From contig JACEVL010001181.1 in NCBI GenBank assembly GCA_020284085.1, positions 62,001 to 126,000 on the forward strand: a stretch of DNA of 64,000 bases. The letters are read 5' to 3'. The notes under the pieces were generated by a model that did no database searches, was not told the DNA's origin, and worked only from the letters and a program-made list of their open reading frames with translations. Of the stretch, positions 45,026 to 56,396 are shown piece by piece. Each line of letters begins with the position of its first letter. Position 1 is the first letter of the stretch. The position numbers and the translations under genes were made by a program. Source of the DNA: Aporrectodea caliginosa. Taxonomy: Eukaryota > Annelida > Clitellata > Crassiclitellata > Lumbricidae.

Positions 45026-45784
45026 ATATATAATATACGTATACGTTACGTATACGCCATACGGTCCCTTATAATATACATACATTTATGATATTGTATA
45101 AAACAGTCAAATGTTAAGGCTAAACACTGGCACACTACTATTAATTACCTGGCATATTTGAAAGCATGTTTATCCTGGCAATGCTGCAGCCATTTATCGC
45201 TTCGTATCAGGAAAGAGCACGCTGGCTCCAAACACCGGTACTTGTAAAGTGTTTTCTCACGCGGCATAATTTGTGGTCAAAACGTCAACGTAATATCCAT
45301 CGATTGAAAGAGTTATTTCAATATTATAAATTCCGAAATAGAAGAAAAATAAAAGAAACATAAATAGACTGGTATATAACACGTAAAACACTAAAACTTA
45401 GCGACACGGCTGCTGTCTATGCTTTAGTGGATGACGTTTCAATCATAGATATAAATTCATATAATAACGTTATCATATCTATGCTTTCAATAATGCTCGA
45501 AAAATTAACCTGCAAATTATAGCTAATTTTTATGACTACGCAAATTTTATGAGGAAGGCCTTTTATCTATCTTTATTTCATTTTAGCTTAAGGTGCATTT
45601 CGTTTGACTTATGAAATCTTCCACACCCAAAATTTAAATTTAAAATTTACCCCCCCTGTGTTTCAGTTGGCTCAACTTGAGCCACTTCCCCCCTTGGTAG
45701 ACGCCTCTGAACATGGGATAACTAAACACACACACGCACGCACACACACACGCACGAACGCACACACACATTAATTTGTTATTT

Positions 45785-45997
45785 GGTTCAAGATTTCTGT
45801 TCCATCTGAGTCCCTATAGTCAACTCAGCTATAATGAGTACACTGACCGTACACTGTCGGTTGGAAGATGAGATGGCGAGGGAGAGGACTGGTCACCTGC
45901 CCTCATATGCCGAGGCTAAGAAAATGAAGTCGCTAACACTTCATACCCATGGCTGCTTTAGGGCTAGCTTAAGGGACTGCTCTTCTTCTTCAGTGAC
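45785..45997 (+). mobile_element. SINE family A, body and 3' part
   Basis: GTACACTGACCGTACACTGTCGGTTGGAAGATGAGATGGCGAGGGAGAGG through TTAAGGGACTGCTCTTCTTCTTC. The tRNA-like head is missing. Confidence 0.7.
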
Positions 45998-46559
45998 CAA
46001 GCATCAGTCGATGGGACTGGGCCACTGGGAGTGAAGACTTGCTCCAAGTCCCTGCACAGGAACCATAGCAGAGAAGGAGGCTCCCATCAGCACTCATGGC
46101 ATACTTAAAGCCTAATCATTGGACAGCGCTGCATTCAATGAATCCAACGCACTCTGTAAACTGCGGTCAAGTAGAGCACTTGTCAACCGACCATATGTGT
46201 GCCTGACAGCCAGACATGTTCTACCAATGCACATAATACAGCCGAGAAACAACTGATTAAACAGGACAGACTTCTTCTCTTGTTTCACTTATTGGCGATT
46301 AAAAATGCTAAGAAATTCCGGTTTCATTGTCTAATGACATGACATAACCGCATATAGTGGGGATTATGACTGATACGAGTTGACAGCTATGAGCCGATAA
46401 ATGCCTTCGTCAGCTTGGCTTTGTGTCGCCGCCATTCGGAATAATCTCCGACTGATCAAATAACCGAATGAATGATTGCCTCAATGCATGAACAAATGCA
46501 TGAACACAAGAACGAATGAACAAAAGAATGAGAGAACAGATCAGATGCTTTTAAAACAG

Positions 46560-46758
46560 TCCAGTTGCTGCAAAATTATATTTGTCCATCATTATCATCA
46601 TCATCATAACCACCACCACCATATAATACAATACCACCACAACTACCAGCATCAAAACCTCCACCAAAACAACAACCACCACCACCACCCACCATCGAAA
46701 AATTCACATATATATATACATATATATATTTATATATATACAGCATATTTGATTATAC

Positions 46759-46796
<38 letters not shown>

Positions 46797-46860
46797 GTAT
46801 AATCAAATATGCTGTATATATTATATATAATCAAATATGCTGTATATATATAAATATATA
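46560..46860. repeat. CAC-rich and (TA)n palindromic block
   Basis: ATCATCATC/CCACCACCAC runs to 46695, then long TATATA runs with inverted copies of CAGCATATTTGATTATACAT around 46741 and 46795-46850. The same palindrome resumes at 47460-47550. Confidence 0.8.
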
Positions 46861-46861
46861 T

Positions 46862-47420
46862 ATCAATCAAATCAATCCTTTTATTGTTTCCATAGAATAG
46901 TTTACAAGTAGTGATCCAGAATAAACATAATCAACAATCATAAGTTTGGAAATTAAAACAGACAGATCACATGATTATCTAATTAACGTTTGAGGGAAAC
47001 AATCGGGTTCCCAGAAGGGACTGAAGTCCCGCTAAGTTAGGGATACCCGTGTACCATGTTAGCAGAGGGATGACAGTTGAGTATAGTTTACACAAATAGC
47101 ATTGTCAAAAAATTTAGAATAACTGGCTTAACTAACAACACTTAACTAGGTCACTTAACTAATTGTGGTATAACAATGAATAATCATATTTAGATAATGC
47201 ATTGACTATTGTCAAGGAGGTAGGCTCTGACCTCTTTTTTAAATAAGGCAAGATTCGGAAGAGTGCGCAGTGACTTCGGTAGGTTATTCCAGGCAGAAGG
47301 ACCAGCACATCTTAAGGTAAAATAACGAGTGTTAGTACGGGCATAGGTTCCATCAAAGTTATCAAGAGATCTTGTATAATGAGAATGTGTGTCAGAGACC
47401 TTTGAGAAGTAGCGACTGAA
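46862..47420 (-). pseudogene. 5'-truncated CR1/Jockey-type LINE inserted in an AT palindrome
   Basis: Minus-strand reading from about 47415 gives YFSKVSDTHSHYTRSLDNFD, then CAGPSAWNNLPKSLRTLPNL and FKKEVRAYLLDN, stopping at 47190. This parallels HIGPSVWNKIP...FKKMLRTHLINN of the copy at 20622-21236. The 3' UTR keeps shared wording (CGGGACTTCAGTCCCTTCTG near 47020), ending near (GATT)n. Confidence 0.8.
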
Positions 47421-47696
47421 GATATATATATATGTATATATATATATATGTGAATTCATTCATGTATATTTGATTATACATAATATATATATATATAATG
47501 TATAATCAAATATGCTGTATATATTATATATAATCAAATATACATGAATGAATGAAGAAACAAAAGTATGAAAGAACAAATGACCAAGCGAGTGCACAAA
47601 TGAATGAATGGGTCGATCATTCCATGGTCTCGCAATTATTATGAGTTTACCATTTAGAAAGACAGGCAGACACAGAGGCACTCACGGACAGACAGA

Positions 47697-47725
47697 CACC
47701 TCTCAGACTGTCTGTCTGAGAGGTG
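47697..47725. repeat. Perfect 12-bp hairpin
   Basis: CACCTCTCAGAC, loop TGTCT, then GTCTGAGAGGTG. It lies within CAGACAGA microsatellite sequence; a third arm (CACCTCTCAGACAG) follows at 47758. Confidence 0.85.
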
Positions 47726-47859
47726 ATATATATATGACAGACAGACAGATAGAGAGACACCTCTCAGACAGCCACTCCAACCTATACCTCATGAACCCAA
47801 CAGGATCAATTGTCCAGGCATACAAATGAGGATTGCCAATGGAGCTATTGCATCACAAG

Positions 47860-48240
47860 ATGAATCAATGTATTAATCAAGGTGTGATTCAATGTGTGAT
47901 TCAATGCATTAATCAGTACACTAATCAATGCATGCATCAATGTATAAATCAATGTAAGAATCAATGCATGCATCAATGCATAGATCAATGTGTTAATCAA
48001 CGTATGAATCAATACATGAATCAATGCATAACTCAGTGCATGTATCAATGCATGAATCAATGCATGGATCACTGTTTGAATTAAAGCATGAATCAATGCT
48101 TGAATTTGAGGATGCACATTCAAATGGAATAGCAAATACTTGGCATTGTAGTGTATGGCTTTTCATCGACTATCTGCATCGTGTTGCAAATAAATCAATG
48201 TATGAATCAATGTATTAACACATACATGTATAGATCAATG
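47860..48240 (+). repeat. 12-bp minisatellite (AATCAATGCATG)
   Basis: About twenty imperfect copies of AATCAATGCATG to 48085, with a few more near 48190-48250. Plus-frame NQCM repeats and minus-frame ALIHALIH repeats are shadows of the array. Confidence 0.9.
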
Positions 48241-48249
48241 TTTTAATCA

Positions 48250-48775
48250 ATGTGAAAAAATTAATAAATTGTCACCGTACAGTAACAAGTGAGCATGCAG
48301 AAGATTTGATTTTATTCTCATTTAATCCAAAAAAAATATTTTTTATCAACAATTTTAATAACCAATAACCAAATTTTATCAACGACTCTTTCATTTTAGC
48401 AGCAATTAACTATGTCCCAATTTTACAGATAAAAACCAACAAATCTACAGAGGTTAATAAAACCTCTCTATACTGACCTTTAGGTTCCATTGTATTCAAT
48501 CAGTTTTATTTAATAATGAACAAAATAATATATATTTCATTTCGTACAAAGCAGAACAGAGAAACTAAACAAAGACTAGAACAAAATGACAAAAATAAAA
48601 AAACTCAATCACAAACAGACCAGACGACGACTGAAACTAATGCTCCAGTGGAAGCATAAAATAAGCACTCGTGAATTGACACAAGACTTGTTGTCCTTTA
48701 CTGAATAATGATTAGAGCTGATTAAAATGTCAATAAAAAGCGGTTTATTCACTATCACAGAAGTTACAAATACAT
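48250..48775. other. AT-rich stretch without recognisable features
   Basis: Long A/T runs, no exon-like frame, no TIRs seen. Confidence 0.4.
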
Positions 48776-49036
48776 TCAGAAGAAGAAGAGGCAGCCAAGG
48801 GTATGAAGAGTTAGCGACTTCATTTTCTTAGTATGACGGTGGGTGACCAGTCCTCTCCCTCGCCATTTCATCTTCCCACCAACAGTGTACGGTCAGTGTA
48901 CTCATTACAGCTGAGTTGGCATAGGAGCACAGGCAAAGTAGAAATCTTGAAACAAATTTGGCAGGGATTTGAACCCCAACCTTTCGGTTGACAGTCCTGC
49001 ACACTAACCAGTGACCACTAGCCTATTGTGCACCCA
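48775..49036 (-). mobile_element. SINE family A, most complete copy
   Basis: Minus strand: GGGTGCACAATAGGCTAGTGG, A-box-like TGGTCACTGGTTAGTGTGC, B-box-like GGGGTTCAAATCCCTGCC, body GTACACTGACCGTACACTGTTGG and GGCGAGGGAGAGGACTGGTC, and end TGGCTGCCTCTTCTTCTTC. The tRNA-like head and defined 3' end suggest a Pol III-transcribed retroposon; the parental tRNA was not identified. Confidence 0.85.
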
Positions 49037-49554
49037 AGAATACAATCAACATAATGAAAATAAAACATCCCAGTTCATCAATAAATACTGAACTTAACCA
49101 GAATTATTCAGCAAAAACACTATCAAGTACTTGAATGGGTGCACCTAAAGCATTGCTTTGTAATGTTAGTTTTCGATGGTAATGCGTTGGAACTGAACAA
49201 ATAGAATCGGAGGCAAAGAAAACAAACTGGTAAAGCGAATCAAATGCCTGAAAAAGTCCATTTGCAACACAATGAAGTTTGTCAATAAAACGCGATACAC
49301 TGCAATGCCAAATATTTCCCTTCTTTCATATGCATATGCATCCTCACAGCAACACAGAGACAAACATACAGTGAGAAACACAGCGACACATGATGCCACA
49401 TGCACTCGCTAACCTACACACACAATATCATATATACAATGAAGCACTAAACGTGTTTACACAATACAAGGCAATTCCGTGGCTTAGATGTAACATATAC
49501 CAATGTGACTTTGTGAGACTCCATAAAGGTGCTATATAAATGTGATGGCAAAGT

Positions 49555-49905
49555 GAATCAAATGCCCCATCCTACCTCAGATCCTTGTTTATCTCTGCCT
49601 CTTCTATTCCTGGTCACATGTTCCTCCAATCAGCTGCACATGGTATCCTTGTCATATATCGGCCTAAGTCTTATACTACCCAGCACAAAAGTGCTGCTAT
49701 TGTTGTCCCGGAATCCTCAAATAGCTATACAGGTAGACTTCCTTTGAAAATCCTAAGTGAGCTAATCAGTCTGTCACCTTCCTTGTTCCGCAAGTGCTTC
49801 AAGTCTATTCTGTTTAATTGTGGGCTTGCCTGCTTGGTTGGGAGTGCTGCTGATGAGTTTTTCTTTAAGTTGAGCTTTACAAATTTCACTTATAATACAT
49901 AAACA
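49555..49905 (+). pseudogene. Possible LINE ORF2 C-terminal remnant
   Basis: A 105-codon frame (49585-49902) includes SAAIVVPESSNSYTGRLPLK and LSPSLFRKCFKSILF, faintly like the end of LINE ORF2 proteins. No motif is decisive and other origins are possible. Confidence 0.25.
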
Positions 49906-50219
49906 GGTACTACATAAATAAATATAACACTATATAAATGAGCAATTACAATCATGACATACATAGTTACATATATAAATACGTACAGGCACTTATTGCG
50001 CTGCATCTAACGAGATAGGGGAACACCAAAGCACATACACAGACATCGCAAAACACAATATAAGACAGCGACAAGTCCACTCAGACTTTGAAACCCCCAC
50101 ACACACATATACACTGAGAGACACACACACACATCAACAAGTACATCCAACAACACAAACAAAGCGTGCAACCCCCACAGCACTTTGCCCCACATAAGAA
50201 CATCCACACGAAAGTAAAT

Positions 50220-50765
50220 TTAAACATATCAAGTACAAACATACGTGTAGACAACCGCATCCGCGAAAAAGGCGCTACTCAAAACTCAGTCCCAATCCGC
50301 GAATCGACAAAGCTACGAAGACAAGCAGACGCCGCACGCATCAACCCACACGAACGGACTCCAACAACGTCCACTAGAACACGCGACGCCAGCGACGACT
50401 ACCGCACAGAGGTTACTTGCCAAGGGCTTAAAAAGCGACGACGAATCGAGAGGTTTCTGGGTCAGGGCTAGACGACTACGAAGCCTCGTCCGCCCATCCA
50501 TCCATCGGTCCGATCGCCCGATCAATGAAGCCAGCCGCGTCGACGACGCAGCGCCCAGCGTCCGGCCAGCGGGAGGGAGGGCGGGCGGGGGAAGGAGAAG
50601 TCGGCCGTGAAACGGTTGCGTCACGTACGGACGAGCCCCCTCTGCCTGCGCGTCGACCGACCGACCGACCGACGGCTCATGAGGACACGGGCCACGGCGA
50701 CGAAAAAGTCCACATGCGGGTCGTATGGTTGACGGATAAGTCGACGACGGATGGTATAAATAGAT
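50220..50765. promoter_or_regulatory. CpG-rich patch with TATA-like box
   Basis: CpG-dense sequence (GGGCGGGCGGGGGAAGGAG, CGACCGACCGACCGACCGAC) in an AT-rich neighbourhood, ending in GGTATAAATAGATAAATA at 50754-50771, a good TATA-box match on the plus strand. Frames up to 103 codons are open on both strands without recognised domains. It could be a promoter or an unmethylated first exon of an unseen gene, or a GC-rich repeat. Confidence 0.35.
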
Positions 50766-50989
50766 AAATATATGAACAGGCTAAACAGCTGTTCGCAAGA
50801 GAGTTGTACTAAACTTCTACACTGTCCCGTCCGTAGTGCCAGACCTAAGCCTCGATAAAAGACGAGGGCGACGTTATCAATGTTTGTTATGACACAGCGT
50901 CGTTAAACAACAGCTGGTTGGGTAGAGTAATACTACAGACGAAGAACACTAAAAATTTATAACACTAAACGTTTATCTATCGACGTCGG

Positions 50990-51275
50990 TGAAGAAGTAG
51001 AGCAGTCCCTTAATGGCAGCCATGGTTATACTTCAATGAAGTGTTAGCAATTTTTTTCTTAGCCTTGGCTTATGAGGGTGGTGGCCAGGCCTTTACCTCG
51101 CCGTCTGTTCTTCCCACTGACAGTGTACAGTCAGTGTACTGTACAAGTTTTGCCAGAGGTACAATTGAAGCAGAAATTCCTAAGCAAATGTCTGCCCTAT
51201 AAAAGGATTTGAACCCTCGACCTCTTGGTTGACAGTCCAGCACGTCAACCACTACACAAAATCGCTCACCCCATG
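50990..51275 (-). mobile_element. SINE family A copy with duplicated head
   Basis: Same body as 48775-49036 (CCACCCTCATAAGCCAAGGC, GAACAGACGGCGAGGTAAAG) and head GGTTCAAATCC/TGGACTGTCAACC in reverse. The head end is part of the tandem duplication at 51235-51398. Confidence 0.75.
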
Positions 51276-51398
51276 ACGTTGGTGGAAATGTAGAATAGAA
51301 TTCCCTGTCAACATCAGTCCAGCATGTCAACCACTACACAAAATCGCTCACCCCATGACGTTGGTGAAAATGTAGAAAAGAATTTCCTGTCAACATCG
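51235..51398 (+). repeat. 82-bp tandem duplication
   Basis: GTCCAGCACGTCAACCACTACACAAAATCGCTCACCCCATGACGTTGGTG is repeated with an 82-base offset and about six differences, spanning the SINE head and its flank. Confidence 0.85.
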
Positions 51399-51964
51399 GC
51401 CTTTGATCCTATAAAACGTCATTTGTGCGAAATAAAGTATATATATATATATATTAAACTGTTGGAGTCAAACTGCTGGCCACAACAAATTCTGCCAACA
51501 TCGGGTGGTGACAGTCCATAGCCTGGATAAAGGAGGAGGACTCCAATGATCTTTGTAAAAAAACTCAACTTTTCCTAAACTCATTTCCTCCATATAGGCT
51601 GCTTCCCTCATCTTCTCGTACTCCCTTCATGGCATACGACCAGACCCACCCTGGAATTTGGCTTGCACAACGATATCAACTAACAGTGACCATGATAGAC
51701 TGATGTCTTCACCATTAATACAGTGATGCAACAGAAGTTCGATTAGATCTGATTAAATTATGACATTGCTGAACGGAAACTAACCCTGGACGAAAGATGA
51801 CCAGACTCATCACAGCGCCCCCTGTCGACAAGACCCCAACGTTGTTGTTGGTCGTTTTATGGCGAGAGTCAGCTGATCAATACAGACGCTTTTCATGTAT
51901 ACGGAATCAATACAACACCCGACGATAAAATGCGACCGTTGACAAAACGCACACAGTCCTCCGA

Positions 51965-52289
51965 CCATATAAAAAATAAACAATCGCCGCCAACGGGGAA
52001 AGGACCGTTAGAAACGGACTAGGACGGACGGAGGACGGTGATGGTATTAAGAGGCCCATCAATGTAAACCAATCACACGGACGAACAACAAATGGCCATT
52101 GAGAAGAGCTCTCGCTTAATGGCTGACGGAAACGCTCTCGGACCGGCTGACCCCAACGCCACCATCAGAACTAAGTGTTTAAGCCTCAGCCGGGCTTCCA
52201 CTGTTATTCTGATTATTATTGGCTCGTGTATTTATGCAACAGGAATTATGGATGCGAGCCAAATGGACCGCAGCAACATATCCAAATGA
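51965..52289 (+). CDS. Possible promoter plus 65-codon ORF with one membrane segment
   Basis: An AT-rich CATATAAAAAATAAAC near 51967 precedes a CpG-rich leader, then ACAACAAATGG (A at -3, G at +4) opens a 65-codon frame at 52092-52289. It begins MAIEKSSRLMADGNALGPAD and has a hydrophobic run TVILIIIGSCIYATGI near residues 37-52. The layout resembles TATA box, 5' UTR and first exon, but I recognise no family, see no downstream exon, and a stop follows. Coding status is uncertain. Confidence 0.25.
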
Positions 52290-52300
52290 TATTTATTATT

Positions 52301-52510
52301 CACATTATTGTTTTTCATAATATTTATTTATTTTACCCGAGGTACATTTGGTCCAGGCACAGGATTTCATCAATATTTTTTATTATTCTTTATTATTATT
52401 CTCATTATTGTTATTCATAATATTTATTTATTTTACCCGAGGTACATTTGGTCCAGGCACAGGATTTCATCAATATTTTTTATTATTCTTTATTATTATT
52501 ATTGTTATTA
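52301..52510 (+). repeat. 100-bp tandem duplication
   Basis: CATAATATTTATTTATTTTACCCGAGGTACATTTGGTCCAGG and following bases recur at exactly 100 bases offset with only two or three differences, implying a recent event. The ends are ATT-rich. Confidence 0.92.
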
Positions 52511-53194
52511 TAATACAAATTTATATACAAATATACAAACTTTATATAGAAATAAAGAATAATAAGATTATTATTATTCTTTATTTGTATATACTATAAT
52601 TCTTTATAATTCTTTATAATTCTTTATTATTGTTATTTTTTATTTTTATTATTAATTTCACTTTATTAACTTTATTATAATTATTAATTAGTAATTATTA
52701 TTTATTATTCCCCTGTTGACTTAACCATTTACATTCATATGAGTCTGCAAGATGCTTCAACACAACTTTACACAAATGCACTAATGCATATCACAGAGAT
52801 GGGTGAAGAAAATATGTTGCTCATTAAGATCATAGCAATATGACTGATTGCAAATGTGTGTCTGCCTTTTATCTTTGCACCCAATGTTTGTACCCGAGAT
52901 TTGTTTGCTGTCTCAAATTGGCAATTCATTACTGAACCACAAAGAACGGCGGATATTGGATACATTTTTAATTCCCAGGAGGGCTAAGTGCTAATAGCTT
53001 AGAAGATAATTATTACAACGCTAGGCAATTAGATGCTTAGTCACCAGTAACAGGTGACCTCATTTACTTTGTTAGGATTCCAAGATACAGGGACAGTTCG
53101 ACAAATGCTAGCAATATAGCTGAGGCACTGTGGAGAAAACATTGGCTACTTTACAGACCTTTCCCCTATATTGACATCTCTATATTGGCATTAT

Positions 53195-53645
53195 TTCATT
53201 TTCATTTATAGTATTTTACTCAAGTATTTTCAGTGTTCTAGTATTTTCATTATTTTCAGTACTTAGCAGTTTTTATATTGTAGTATTTTCATTTACAATA
53301 TTTACATTAGTAGTTTCAGTATTTTAGTAATTTTCATTCTCATTCACAGTATTTACATTAGACTTTCCAGTATTTTAGCATTTCCATCTATAAAATTCAC
53401 ATTAGTAATTCCAGTATTTTAGTATTTTCATTCTCATTTACAGTACCCTGGTATTTACATTCGTATTTCCAGTATTTTAGTATTTCCACCTATATAACAT
53501 CTACATTAGTAATTTCAGTGTTTTAACATTTTCACTCTCATTTGCAGTATTTACTTTAGTATTCTCAGTACTTTAGTATTTTCATCTATAGCAAATACAT
53601 TAGCAAATTCAATATTTTAGTACCTTCATTTTCATTAACAGTAAT
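53195..53645 (+). repeat. About 55-bp AT-rich minisatellite
   Basis: Seven or eight imperfect units of CAGTATTTTAGTATTTTCATTCTCATTTACAGTATTTACATTAGTAATTTC. Confidence 0.8.
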
Positions 53646-54269
53646 TACACACATTTTTACAATAAGTGCTCTTGACATAGTTTCGATAGAACTCTTTGAG
53701 CCTGATGTGCTGTTGTACTGTTTGAGATTTTTACAACATAATAACATGCTCACTATAATTATTCTCATCTTAATTATTTTGAAAACAATTAAGCTGACAT
53801 TTTTCAACAGTCATTCACCTCTTGAGGCAATATATATCTAATTAACTAGCCAGTAAATAAGGAGGCAGAATAAAAGCCTAATTAAAATTACCATCAAAAC
53901 ATGTAACAGCTGAATACAAGCATGCACCAATGATTTTCCTGTTGCCAGGAAACATTGAATGAACTCAAACGTAGTGTATCTACTTAAGTGGAGTGAGGGG
54001 GTGTGGGAGGGGCAATCAGTGAAGTAAAACACGGATGAAGCTGATGCTCATAATTATTATTCCTAGTATTTTAATTACGGTCATAAAAGCTGTCTAGCTT
54101 CAGGTCCTTACCGCATGAGTTGTCACAGACTCCCTCAGTCATGTGGATATGCCTCAAGGAACATTACGATTATTGTTTTACAACCTATTCTAAAAGGATC
54201 AATTAATTGCTTCTGGTTGACAATGCAAGGCACTAGGTTGCTTCAGATACACTGTGGCTATCTAGTAAC

Positions 54270-54600
54270 ACTGCTAGCCCTTGGCTAATTGGTTCTTTAG
54301 TACCAGGAAAACCATTTGTCTCACCTAGTGACTCTGTTCACCTTTGGCTTATTGGTCCTTAAGTAAAATAGAAAAACCCGTAAGTTGTCTCACTTAGTAA
54401 CACTGTTAACCTTTACCTTAAATAAAATTTATTAATTGTGGTACAGTAGCCGATTGCTTAGAGTACTTAGAGTACTTCAATTTATTAATTGCGGGACACA
54501 GTAGCCAGTAGCCTATTGCTTAGAGTACTTATAGTACTTCAATTTATTAATTGCGGGACACAGCAGCCAGTAGCTGATTGCTTAGAGTACTTGTCTTTTA
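54270..54600 (+). repeat. Two adjacent tandem repeats (about 75 bp and about 60 bp)
   Basis: 54270-54420: two to three units of GTCTCACTTAGTAACACTGTTAACCTTTGGC. 54425-54595: three units of AATTTATTAATTGCGGGACACAGTAGCCAGTAG...TTGCTTAGAGTACTT. Confidence 0.8.
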
Positions 54601-54760
54601 AAGTCGAAAGTATGGGTCCGAGTCACCCCTCAGACGGTTACAATGCAGGGACCCTGAGCAAGTCCTTCACTCAGAATAATTGCTCTGTGTCATCAGTTGA
54701 TAGTGGCTCTTACCAAGTTGTTAAGAGCCACTATCAACTGATGACACTGAGCAATTAATA
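54600..54760 (+). mobile_element. SINE family C remnant ending in a 35-bp foldback
   Basis: GCAGGGACCCTGAGCAAGTCCTTCACTCAG matches the family C body at 22800. Arms 54678-54712 and 54722-54756 are inverted copies (34 of 35 match) around CCAAGTTGT. The SINE end is thus duplicated in reverse. A tRNA-like head fragment in reverse lies at 54835-54890. Confidence 0.8.
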
Positions 54761-55596
54761 ACAACGGAGTAATAATAATAATAATTAATAATATGTGAAG
54801 CCAAAATCTGAAAACGAAATGTTGCGCTCGTGGCAATCTGAACCACCGATCTTTCGGTTGATAGTCCAGCAAACTGGCCAGTGGTTAGTTAGCTGGACTG
54901 TCAGTTAGTAACCTCTATCACATGGCCCAACATTAAGGTAAATTAGATCAAATTATCACTCACCAAACAACTGGAGACACACTTCTATCAAAACCACGCT
55001 GAAGAATTCAAAAGTCAGACTAATGGTCTCTTGTTTAAAAGTAGTCCAAACGTCTATCGACCGGTATAGCGGGTCTGCTATTCAGGTATAGGAGGCCTGC
55101 TTCGTTCAGAGGACATTTGTTCTATGTTGATACCTATCTTCCAAGGTAGTCATGCGCGTAATGTCCCATTTATAGCTACAAGTAACTCACGCAAATCAAC
55201 AATAAATACTGCTCTTAACGGCCACTTCAACTTCCTAGACCCTATTGTGTTAGGACAATACTGCTGTACCTGGAGTCCACGTTTAACCATGCATGCCTTC
55301 TCCCCAGCCTGCAGGGCACTGATGTGTAGCTTCTTTTTTCCTGACCTGAATAGCCCTTAGAGGACCCAGCGCTTGTCAAGATGGGGTACAAACACATGTC
55401 CAGAGTAAAGGTTAAGTACCATCCTGGCCTCGTTGGTGCACAGCTATCACCTTATTTAAACTTTCACTAGGTCGTTGCTGCAGCCTAATTCCACCTGTTA
55501 CATTAGCATACATAGGACTTTCACTCAGAGCACCTGTAACTCTAAACCCAAACAGCCAAAGCAAATAACTCCCACAGGACTAGATGCAATATTATC

Positions 55597-56396
55597 CATA
55601 GTTGTAAAAAACGTTTTTTTCGTTTTTTATTATTTTCCCAAAAACGTCGTTTTTTCGTTTTTTATTTCTCGTCTCGTTTTTTTCCGTTTTTTATTTTTTG
55701 TATGTAACTTTATTTATTTATTAACTCTCTGTTACTATTTGTTTAATTTTATTTTGGTCTGATATCCCTTATTTTGTCTCCGTCCTTTCAAGGATTCATC
55801 TTATTTACGTCACTATTTAGTGTCATCAGTAGAGAAATAAACAGCACTGTACAGGAAATAAAATTTATAAAAGTTATTTGAATTTCTAAGTTATCCAAAT
55901 GTTGTGTCTTTGTACTCAGTAATCTCTGATTGACTGATAAACTGACGGATATTACTCCATATCAAGTTCTTATAATAAGTCAGAATTGTTAGTAGACCTA
56001 CAATTTGTAATTAAGTACACTCTATACTTACAAAGTTTAGTTTTTAATTGCTTATACCAGCTTTGATTTATGTGGACTTAAGTATACAATTTAAATTTTA
56101 AAAGATTTCAATATTTTTTATTTCTCAATTTCTTTTTAAACCAAACTTAGGAAAAAGAGAATAATTGTTGTACATTACTGTTACTTGGTGTTTAGGCCTA
56201 CTAATAAAGTTATGTTATTTGATTAAAATTAAATTGTGTAATCAAGGTTTTAATTTTAAAATGCAGTAAAAGATGTAGAAAAGTCAAATTATTTTCTTGT
56301 CCGTTTTTTTCTCGTTTTTTTCCGTTTTTTATTTTTTCCAATAAAACGACGTTTTTTTCCGTTTTTATTTTGATTTGACCGTTTTTAACAACTATG
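55597..56396. mobile_element. 800-bp element with CATAGTTGT ends
   Basis: Left CATAGTTGTAAAAAACG and right, inverted, CATAGTTGTTAAAAACG. Next to both ends are dense CGTTTTTTTCCGTTTTTTAT words, all with the pyrimidine strand on plus. No matching 8-bp duplication was found. The ends resemble a hAT-type pattern. AT-rich interior without ORFs of note. Confidence 0.6.

Larger units (their letters stand above)
44279..45709. mobile_element. 1.4-kb non-autonomous hAT-type element
   Basis: Exact 8-bp duplication AACATGGG at 44271-44278 and 45710-45717. Ends CAGGGGCGTCTATCCCCCCC and, inverted, CAGAGGCGTCTACCAAGGGG; both then reach a TTGGCTCAAGTT/GGCTCAAGTTGAGCC word. No transposase. The interior carries telomere-like repeats, hairpins and a 65-codon frame at 45166-45363 without recognised motifs. 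Confidence 0.9.

Noticed and set aside
47833..48135. NQCM-repeat and ALIHALIH-repeat proteins
   Set aside because: Shadows of a 12-bp minisatellite.
48960..49036. tRNA gene on the minus strand
   Set aside because: A- and B-box-like words are present but acceptor-stem pairing is not convincing, and the unit is the head of a multicopy SINE. The same holds for 16800-16858, 25870-25945, 22185-22275 and 57290-57365.
55597..56396. hAT call with certainty
   Set aside because: Ends are inverted but no 8-bp duplication was found, so only an element of uncertain type is claimed.
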